In this document: positions 58,314-64,000 of the stretch, one piece after another
Numbering within the stretch: the stretch's first letter is position 1
Layout: every line of letters starts with the position of its first letter
From: Streptomyces sp. NRRL S-455
Lineage (GTDB): Bacteria > Actinomycetota > Actinomycetes > Streptomycetales > Streptomycetaceae
DNA length: 64,000 nt
Direction of reading: 5' to 3'
Assembly (NCBI RefSeq): GCF_000717875.1
Contig: NZ_JOCT01000004.1
Coordinates: forward strand, 124,001-188,000
Position numbers and translations under genes: made by a program
Notes under the pieces: model-generated
Told to the model about the DNA's origin: nothing
The model's database searches: none
Seen by the model: the letters and a program-made list of their open reading frames with translations, nothing else

Positions 58314-60950
58314 TCAGAACAGGCTCAGCAGCGCCTCCGCCGGATCCGGCAGGCCCGGCCCCCCGTCGGGCAGGGGCAGTTCGAACCACACCGTCTTGCC
58401 CCGGGGCGTGCGGCGGGAGCCCCACGCGGCGCTGAGGAGGCCGACCAGTTGGAGGCCGCGGCCGCCCTCGTCGGTGTCGCGGGCGCGGCGGCGGCGGGGC
58501 TGGACCAGGCCGGCGTCCCAGACCTCGCAGACCAGGGTGCGGTCCAGCAGCAGACGGAGGCGGATCTCGCCCTCGCCGTAGCGCAGGGCGTTGGTGACGA
58601 GTTCGCTGACCAGGAGCTCCGTGGTGTCGACCAGGGGCTCCATGTCCCAGCTGAGGAGCTGGGCGCGCGCGTACTCACGGGCCCGGCCCACGCTGCGCGG
58701 CTCGCGCGGCAGGGTCCAGTCGCCGACGGACTCGGTGGGCAGGCCCTGTACACGTGCCATCAGCAGCGCGATGTCGTCCTCGCCGTGATGGGTGTCGAGG
58801 GTGTTGAGGACGTGGTCGCAGACGTCCTCCAGCGGCTGGGTCGGGTCGGACAGGGCGCTGACGAAGGCCTGGAGGCCCTCGTCCAGCGGGTGGTCACGGC
58901 TTTCGACCAGCCCGTCCGTGTAGAGCGCGAGCAGGGCGCCCTCGGGCAGGTCGACCTCGACCTCCTCGAAGGGCTCGCCGCCGACGCCGAGCGGCATGCC
59001 CGGCGGCACGTCCAGCATCAGCGCCTGCTCGCCCGGCTCGACCAGGACGGGCGGCAGATGGCCCGCGTTGGCGAAGGTGCAGCGCCGGGTGACCGAGTCG
59101 TAGACCGCGTAGACGCAGGTGGCCAGGTAGACCTCCGAGAGGTCCGCCTCCCGGGGGCGGCGGGCCGCCCTGGTCGCCTGCTGGACGCCACCGGGGGCGC
59201 CGAGGCCGCGGGCGATCTCGTCCAACTGGGAGAGCACCTCGGCCGGTTCGAGGTCGAGCTGTGCCAGGGTACGGACGGCCGTGCGGAGTTCGCCCATGGC
59301 GACGGCGGCACGCAGACCGCGGCCCATGACGTCGCCGACGACCAGCGCGGTGCGGTGCCCGGGGAGTTCTATGACGTCGAACCAGTCGCCGCCGACCTCG
59401 CTGGGGCGGCCGGTGTTGGCGTTGCCGGGCAGGTAGCGGCAGGCGATGTCGAGGCCGGAGGCCTCCGGGTCGCCGGGCGGGAGCAGGGACCGTTGCAGTA
59501 TCAACGCGCGTTCGTGCTCGCGGCGGTAGAGGCGGGCGTTGTCGATGCAGACGGCCGCGCGTGCCGCCAGTTCCACGGCGAGGTCGCGGTCCCGGTCGCC
59601 GAACGGCTCGCTGCCCTTCGTACGGGCGAACTGCACGAGCCCGACGACGGTGTCGTGGGCGACCATCGGCACGGCGAGCGTGGACTGCACGAGCCCGCCG
59701 TTCTCGGGGGGTACGGTCTGCGGCCGGGCCGTGCGCAGGGCGTCCGCGCAGGGCGAGTTGAACGGGTAGTGGTGGACGGCGCCGACCGAGACGGGCACCC
59801 CGGCCCCGGCGAAGGGCGCGTCGGAGACCGCGCTGGCGAAGGCCACCCGGCGCAGCTCCGCGCTGCCGTCGGCGAGCCCGGGCGGGGTCTCGTCGCCGGC
59901 CAGCAGGCCCTGGTAGAGGTCGACGGTGGCCAGGTCGCAGAAGTCGGGAACGACGACGTCGAGGAGCTGACGGGCCGTGGTCTCCAGGTCGAGGGAGTTG
60001 CCGATGCGGGCGCCGGCCTCGTTCAGCAGGGCCAGGTTGCGCCGGGCGGCGGCGGCCTCACGGGCGGCGGCACGGCGGGAGGTGATGTCGATCCCCAGCC
60101 AGGCGACCCCGATGGGCCGGCCCGAACCACTGTGCACGCGGTAGAGGTTGACGGACCAGTGGCGCCGCACGTCGGAGCCCGGCACGAAGCCCGTGACGTG
60201 CATGTCGGTGATGGAGCTGCCGGTCTCCAGAACCCGGCGCAGCGTGGCGGCGACCCGCTCCGCCTCCCCACGCGGGAGGTAGTCGTGAACTCCCTTGCCA
60301 CGGTGGTCGTCGGGCGCGCCGCCGAAGACGGAGGCGAACCGGTTGTTGACGCGACGGACCCGCAGGTCAGGGTCGATCAGCAGGAAACCGAACGGGGATT
60401 GACCGAAAATGGCCTGCGAGGCGGCAAGGTCGGTCTCGATGCTGCGCAGTGTGCGTACGTCGACGACGATGCAGACGGCGGCCTTCTCGCCGTCCTCGGT
60501 GCGCGTCGGCATGACATACACCTCGGCGAGTCCCTCGTGGCCGCACTCGCCCTCGGCGCCCTTCGGCATCCGGAAGGGCACCACGCCGGTCCACTCCCGG
60601 CCGTCGAGGATCTCGGCCATCTTGCGCATGCCCCGCTCGCGCAGGCGCGGGTCGATGAAGGTCTCGATGGGGTCCATGCCGACGGCGCGTTCGGCGGGGA
60701 TGCCGAAGAGGTGCTCGGCGCGCAGGCTCCACTGGTCGACGAGCCCGTCCGGGCCGATGGAGAAGGACGCGACCTTGATGTAGTCGTAGATGGACCCGGG
60801 GGGACTGCTCTGCCACATGGCGTCCCCGGCCTGCGCCCCGTCAACGGCGAGCGCACCCCCCACGGCGGAGGCCAGGCCGTCCACGGCCCGCATCCTCTCT
60901 CCCTCCGACGGGTCCTCGGACTCCGTGGCCTTCGCTGGTATCTCGCTCAC
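58314..60950 (-). CDS. PAS-GAF-PP2C phosphatase with RsbW-like kinase domain (second copy)
   Basis: An 878-residue regulator with the same plan as the 31-kb protein: PAS domains (about 60-300, including FSIGPDGLVDQWSLRAEHLF and FGFLLIDPDLRVRRVNNRFA), GAF (about 320-480), PP2C (about 510-740: VGGDWFDVIEL, LVVGDVMGRG, LLALYTDGLVESRD, HHGEDDIALL) and C-terminal HATPase_c (about 770-870: SELVTNALRYG, GRGLQLVGLL). It should set the phosphorylation of anti-anti-sigma factors in response to a ligand or redox input. GTG 60950 has GGAGGGG about 12 bases upstream; a longer frame to 61145 lacks one. An RsbW-like kinase gene lies 252 bases upstream. Confidence 0.9.
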   Translation of the reverse strand: MSEIPAKATESEDPSEGERMRAVDGLASAVGGALAVDGAQAGDAMWQSSPPGSIYDYIKVASFSIGPDGLVDQWSLRAEHLFGIPAERAVGMDPIETFIDPRLRERGMRKMAEILDGREWTGVVPFRMPKGAEGECGHEGLAEVYVMPTRTEDGEKAAVCIVVDVRTLRSIETDLAASQAIFGQSPFGFLLIDPDLRVRRVNNRFASVFGGAPDDHRGKGVHDYLPRGEAERVAATLRRVLETGSSITDMHVTGFVPGSDVRRHWSVNLYRVHSGSGRPIGVAWLGIDITSRRAAAREAAAARRNLALLNEAGARIGNSLDLETTARQLLDVVVPDFCDLATVDLYQGLLAGDETPPGLADGSAELRRVAFASAVSDAPFAGAGVPVSVGAVHHYPFNSPCADALRTARPQTVPPENGGLVQSTLAVPMVAHDTVVGLVQFARTKGSEPFGDRDRDLAVELAARAAVCIDNARLYRREHERALILQRSLLPPGDPEASGLDIACRYLPGNANTGRPSEVGGDWFDVIELPGHRTALVVGDVMGRGLRAAVAMGELRTAVRTLAQLDLEPAEVLSQLDEIARGLGAPGGVQQATRAARRPREADLSEVYLATCVYAVYDSVTRRCTFANAGHLPPVLVEPGEQALMLDVPPGMPLGVGGEPFEEVEVDLPEGALLALYTDGLVESRDHPLDEGLQAFVSALSDPTQPLEDVCDHVLNTLDTHHGEDDIALLMARVQGLPTESVGDWTLPREPRSVGRAREYARAQLLSWDMEPLVDTTELLVSELVTNALRYGEGEIRLRLLLDRTLVCEVWDAGLVQPRRRRARDTDEGGRGLQLVGLLSAAWGSRRTPRGKTVWFELPLPDGGPGLPDPAEALLSLF

Positions 60951-61202
60951 GCGAACCGTCCCCTCCAGCTCACCGCGTCCGGCACCGGTCACCGGGGGCG
61001 GCTGCCCGCAGTATCCAGCACTACGGTGCCGCACAACACGGTGTTCACGATCACAGCACGGTCCCGATGGTTTTCGGTCCCGCCCGTGAGAACACTCCCA
61101 GTCTTCTAACCAGGGGACACGTCGTCGAATCCCGTCCGCCGCCATCCGCCACTGGCCTGAACCACTCGCTCTACAAGGGCGGATCGTACGTACACCGTTT
61201 TT

Positions 61203-61661
61203 TCACTCCGCTACCGCGAGTTCGAACCAGACGGTCTTGCCCACGGTGCCGGGCCGGGTGCCCCAGCGGCGGGAGGAGGACGCCACCAGTTGGAGACCGC
61301 GTCCGCTCTCGTCCTCGAGCCTGGGGGCGCGCTCGCGGGGCGGGTCCGGGAGCGGGTCGGAGACCTCCACCAGGAGGACGCCGTTCGGCTCGGAGGGGCG
61401 GACCAGGCGGACACCGATGGGGCCGGTGGCATGCCGCAGGGCGTTGGTGACCAACTCGCTGACCAGCAATGCCGCGAGGTCGGCGAGGCGGTCGAGGTCC
61501 CAGCGGCGGAGTTGGCCGCGGACGGCCCGGCGGGCGGTGCGCACGGCGTCCGGCTCGGCGGGAAAGGTCCACGCGGCGCAGTCACCCTCGGTGTCGATCA
61601 CGCCGATCACTTCCCAGGCAGCAAGCCCGCCCACGTCCGACTTCATGGGACTAATGGGCAC
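61203..61661 (-). CDS. RsbW-like anti-sigma/kinase (HATPase)
   Basis: A 152-residue stand-alone HATPase_c protein: N-box SELVTNALRHA, G1 box LEDESGRGLQLVA and a closing VGKTVWFELAVAE. These kinases phosphorylate anti-anti-sigma factors and often bind a sigma factor. It resembles the C-terminal domain of the adjacent phosphatase (58314-60950), so both may act on the same partner. GTG 61661 or ATG 61646 could start translation. No sigma or anti-anti-sigma gene is adjacent, which is common for streptomycete paralogues. Confidence 0.88.
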   Translation of the reverse strand: MPISPMKSDVGGLAAWEVIGVIDTEGDCAAWTFPAEPDAVRTARRAVRGQLRRWDLDRLADLAALLVSELVTNALRHATGPIGVRLVRPSEPNGVLLVEVSDPLPDPPRERAPRLEDESGRGLQLVASSSRRWGTRPGTVGKTVWFELAVAE

Positions 61662-61770
61662 ATACCCGGTATCGGGGGCGGATTACCGCGCAGGGCAGCG
61701 CAGTACGGCGCGACGGGCGCACAGGGCGGCCGTAGGGCAGTCACACGGCTCCGCACGCCCCCGGCCCGCC

Positions 61771-62205
61771 TCAGGCTCCGGGGGCCTGCCCTGTTCGGCG
61801 GTCGAGGCGCCCCAGGTGTGCGAGGGTCTCCCGGACGGCGGGCACGTCCTGGTCGAGCCAGTGGACGTCCCAGATCTCGTCGGAGTCGAGCCAGCGCAGT
61901 TCGTCGTGGTCCTCGAGCGGCTTCGGGGCGACGGAGCCGGGCCGCAGCCGCGCGGTCCACACCTGCAGCACGTACGGCGGCTTCAGGGGCCACTCCCCCG
62001 GAACGCGCCCGTCGGCCTCGGCGTCCACGCCGAGTTCCTCGCGCAGTTCGCGCACGAGCGCCGCGTCGGGGGTCTCCCCCGGCTCGACCTTGCCCCCGGG
62101 CAACTCCCAGCGCCCGGCCAGCTCGACGGGCGCGCTGCGCCGGGCGGCCAGCAGCCGCCCGTCGTCAAGCAGCGCGGCACCCACCACGACGATTCGCTCA
62201 CTCAT
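61771..62205 (-). CDS. Nudix hydrolase (MutT type)
   Basis: A 144-residue Nudix protein beginning MSERIVVVGAALLDDGRLLA. The Nudix box is present: GGKVEPGE followed by RELREELGV, giving the G-x5-E-x7-REUxEExGU spacing. The substrate pocket strings WELPGG and WLDSDEIWDVHWLDQDVPA match the MutT subfamily that hydrolyses 8-oxo-dGTP, so a nucleotide-pool cleaning role is likely. Start ATG 62205. The small SPOR-like gene lies 38 bases upstream, in the same direction. Confidence 0.92.
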   Translation of the reverse strand: MSERIVVVGAALLDDGRLLAARRSAPVELAGRWELPGGKVEPGETPDAALVRELREELGVDAEADGRVPGEWPLKPPYVLQVWTARLRPGSVAPKPLEDHDELRWLDSDEIWDVHWLDQDVPAVRETLAHLGRLDRRTGQAPGA

Positions 62206-62243
62206 ACGGGGAGCCTACGGGAGCGTTCCGCGGCCACCCCGGG

Positions 62244-62438
62244 TCAGTCGTGTGCCACGGCCGGCCCGTTCTGCCCCAGCCGCTCGACCCAGTACAGCTG
62301 TTTGTGGCCGCGGCCGTCGAGGCTGTCCGCGATCTTCTGGGCCTCGGCCCGGGTCGCGTACCGGCCGACCCGGTAGCGGTTGCCGTTGTCGTCCTCTCGT
62401 ATCACGAGCCAGGGAAGAGTGATCGTGCTGTCGTTCAT
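62244..62438 (-). CDS. SPOR-like small protein (64 aa)
   Basis: A 64-residue protein MNDSTITLPWLVIREDDNGN, then YRVGRYATRAEAQKIADSLD and a short tail. The strand-helix-strand pattern (RVGRYATRAEAQKIADSL) resembles one half of a SPOR domain, which binds denuded peptidoglycan, but it lacks a signal peptide or membrane anchor and would stay in the cytoplasm. Start ATG 62438; the ribosome site is weak. It probably shares a transcript with the Nudix gene downstream. Confidence 0.75.
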   Translation of the reverse strand: MNDSTITLPWLVIREDDNGNRYRVGRYATRAEAQKIADSLDGRGHKQLYWVERLGQNGPAVAHD

Positions 62439-62779
62439 CGCGCCCCTCCACTTCCCACCCGCGGCCTGTGCCGTGCCCCACCCGCTAAGGAAACCGCAAT
62501 GCGCATATGCCCGACCCTACGCCTAACCTTCACGCAGCGAATACGGCTTTTCACAAAGAGGTACGCAACCAGCCAGAACGCAGGGGGCGCACGCCAAGGA
62601 ACGCGCCGTCCGCGTACCTCGGCGCATCCGGCTGGAGGCATGCCGCAGACGCCCTGACCGACCTGCGGAAACGACGCCCGACCGCACGCCAGGGACACCC
62701 CCGCCACGTGACGTCCGTCACGACGAGGGCGCGAACAGGGCGCACGGGGAGCGCACAGCGGGACTGATGTGAGCGTTCG
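62439..62779. other. 341-base intergenic region
   Basis: Between the SPOR-like gene and the end of the GntR-type gene. It has an AT-richer centre (about 62500-62575) with palindrome GCATATGC near 62501-62508, which may contain the promoter of the SPOR-like/Nudix pair. No real coding frame is visible; a plus-strand frame here is not gene-like in composition. Confidence 0.4.
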
Positions 62780-63532
62780 CTACTTGACCGGAAGGTGGTA
62801 GGCGACCCGGTACCGGTCGGCCGGGATGACCACGTCGGCCGTCTCGACCGGACGGCCGGAGGCGTAGAACGTGCGCGAGATGACCAGGACCACGTGGCCG
62901 GGGACGCGACCCAGGACGAGCAGCTCCTCGGCGAGACCGGGCCGGGCACCGACCTCTTCGGCCACGTTGTCCACGATCACGTCGATCGCCGCCATGCGCT
63001 CGACGACGCCCATGCCGCCGAGCGGCCCCTCCTCCGGCAGCATCACGGGTGTGCGGCCCGTCACGGCGAGCGGCTCCCAGGACGTGGAGAGCATCATCAC
63101 CTCGCCGCCTTCGCGGAAGAGGTACTTCGTGCACATCACACGGTCGCCGGGCTCGATGCCCAGCCGCTCGGCGACCGCGACACTGGCCTCGGCCTGCTCA
63201 CTGCTGGACTCCCAGGTGCCCCGCACCTCTCCGTCCGCCTGCTCCTGGCGGAACGGTGTGGCCCCGCCGGACGCGCGGTATCCGGAGCGGGAGATGCGCC
63301 GGGGCACGGGCCGCTCGCGCACATACGTCCCGGAACCGGAGCGGCCCTCGACCAGCCCCTCCGCCATGAGCACCTTGCGGGCCTCCAGGGCGACGGTGTC
63401 CGAGACGCCGTACTCCTGGCGGATCCTGGCCTGGGAGGGGAGGCGTGTGTGCGGTGGCAGCTGACCGTCGACGATCTTCTTGCGGAGATCACCCGCGACA
63501 CGCAAGTACGCCGGCTGCTCACCGAATGTCAC
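62780..63532 (-). CDS. GntR-family transcriptional regulator with UTRA domain
   Basis: A 250-residue regulator. The winged-helix domain (about 1-75) includes AYLRVAGDLRKKIVDGQLPP, LPSQARIRQEYGVSD and EARKVLMAEGLVEGRSGSGT; the UTRA effector domain (about 95-250) follows, with RVMCTKYLFREGGEVMMLST. The HutC/UTRA group binds sugars, histidine-pathway compounds or other small ligands. GTG 63532 gives (fM)TFGEQPAY, with GGGAG 8 bases upstream. No target operon is adjacent. It may autoregulate through the repeated GTAC/CTGT elements just upstream (about 63553-63575). Confidence 0.92.
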   Translation of the reverse strand: MTFGEQPAYLRVAGDLRKKIVDGQLPPHTRLPSQARIRQEYGVSDTVALEARKVLMAEGLVEGRSGSGTYVRERPVPRRISRSGYRASGGATPFRQEQADGEVRGTWESSSEQAEASVAVAERLGIEPGDRVMCTKYLFREGGEVMMLSTSWEPLAVTGRTPVMLPEEGPLGGMGVVERMAAIDVIVDNVAEEVGARPGLAEELLVLGRVPGHVVLVISRTFYASGRPVETADVVIPADRYRVAYHLPVK

Positions 63533-64000
63533 TGGCCACTCCCATCAGGTTGTACAGACAGCGACAGCCTGGCAACCGTAGGTTGTGCTATGCAAGTAAA
63601 GGCCAGAGAATCACTCGATGTGATGACAAGGTGACCTCGAGGGCTTTACGCAGGAACTTTCTCCCCGCTATAGCCGCCGTCACACACCCGGGGGCTCGTC
63701 CCCTTCCCGGGAGCGAGCCCCTGCCGCTCGTCCTGCGCTCCGCGCGACAGGCCGGGACGGCCTCAGAGGTGTCTCATCCGGCTCCTACTTCGCAGGCTCA
63801 TGCGGAGGGTCGCCGCTCACCGTCGTGCAGCAGTACCTCGAGCGGCAACAGCGCCCCGTGAGCTGAGGTCAACAGTGCGGACCCGTACACACGGCTGAAA
63901 GCAGCCCGCACCGCCGTGGCCCTGGAGCCGGACCGTCCCGGGCAGAGGGGGTGATCACCACCCAGCCGGCGAGACTACGACGGGGGCGAGACCGTATGGG
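63533..64000. other. 468-base right-edge intergenic region
   Basis: Contains the GntR promoter area, a hairpin GGGGCTCG (63691-63698) / CGAGCCCC (63714-63721), and a transposase remnant (63770-63866). A short frame from 63867 to 63954 and an ATG at 63995 just before the edge could begin another gene, but too little is visible to annotate it. Confidence 0.4.
63770..63866 (+). pseudogene. IS200/IS605-type transposase remnant
   Basis: One frame ending in TGA at 63866 reads LRGVSSGSYFAGSCGGSPLT and continues VVQQYLERQQRPVS. The strings match the C-terminal region of IS200/IS605 TnpA proteins (a GVS(S/A) helix, then SYFA-SCGG-P and a Y-EQQ-RP tail). The GVSS and SYFAG blocks are adjacent here, although about 20-25 residues normally separate them, so there is an internal deletion. 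The HUH catalytic part and a start codon are missing. It is a decayed fragment, not a mobile element. Confidence 0.6.

Noticed and set aside
58023..61109. A plus-strand open frame of 1028 codons opposite the second phosphatase gene
   Set aside because: It covers the minus-strand PAS-GAF-PP2C gene, whose motifs are unmistakable. Long antisense frames are expected at this GC content.
62507..62767. Plus-strand open frame of 86 codons
   Set aside because: Its codon use is not biased like true genes here, it has no ribosome site, and it crosses the probable promoter of the SPOR-like gene.

Overview
The window is a high-GC actinobacterial chromosome segment, almost certainly from a Streptomyces. 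The evidence is the very high third-position G/C in every real frame, GTG starts, ATGA/GTGA overlaps, a mycothiol gene (mshB), SpoIIE-type phosphatases with RsbW-like kinase domains, and intergenic repeats I recognise from streptomycetes. It looks like core chromosome. Gene order from about 7.6 to 29 kb closely follows what I recall of Mycobacterium tuberculosis Rv1177-Rv1239c (fdx, dapC, dapE, LOG protein, folP2, DivIVA-like protein, tag, O-methyltransferase, ECF sigma, anti-sigma, htrA, tatB, mrp, MgtE-CBS protein, corA). No rRNA, tRNA, CRISPR or intact mobile element was seen.

Layout. 0-7 kb: a small conserved protein, a protease/hydrolase fusion, a MarC membrane protein, a PHP phosphoesterase, a zinc-ribbon protein, an MFS exporter and a SUFU-like protein. 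7-13.4 kb: a magnesium-linked block (corA with a structured leader, a channel-less MgtE_N-CBS protein, a DUF1003 protein) plus a lipoprotein and the Fe-S carrier ATPase Mrp. 13.4-19.8 kb: envelope-stress block on the minus strand (ECF sigma, zinc anti-sigma, HtrA protease, TatB), with an O-methyltransferase diverging from it. 19.9-31 kb: DUF3117 protein, enoyl-CoA hydratase, Tag glycosylase, DivIVA-like protein, FolP2, LOG protein, lysine/peptidoglycan genes dapE and dapC, a lysozyme-like membrane protein, a small secreted protein, ferredoxin, a GNAT and a SirB1-like protein.

31-40.6 kb: a PAS/GAF/PP2C regulator, a VanW-type peptidoglycan-binding protein with a collagen-like cytoplasmic region, mshB, small membrane proteins and a DPP-IV-type peptidase. 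40.7-52.3 kb: a complete peptide ABC transporter (binding protein, two permeases, two ATPases), a DUF664 protein, TypA/BipA and a solitary binding lipoprotein. 52.5-56.4 kb: a three-subunit second succinate dehydrogenase resembling mycobacterial Sdh1. 56.5-64 kb: a GH18-like membrane protein, a GNAT, a second PAS/GAF/PP2C regulator, an RsbW-like kinase, a Nudix hydrolase, a small SPOR-like protein, a GntR regulator and, at the right edge, a decayed IS200/IS605 transposase tail.

Themes: envelope maintenance (sigma/HtrA/TatB, VanW, lysozyme-like protein, dap genes), peptide uptake and turnover, magnesium homeostasis, and anti-sigma/phosphatase signalling. The least explained items are the mutually exclusive helices in the corA leader, an O-methyltransferase that apparently starts at ATT, the protease-hydrolase fusion, the split MgtE sensor with a DUF1003 partner, and a dispersed repeat whose edge supplies the stop codon of tag.
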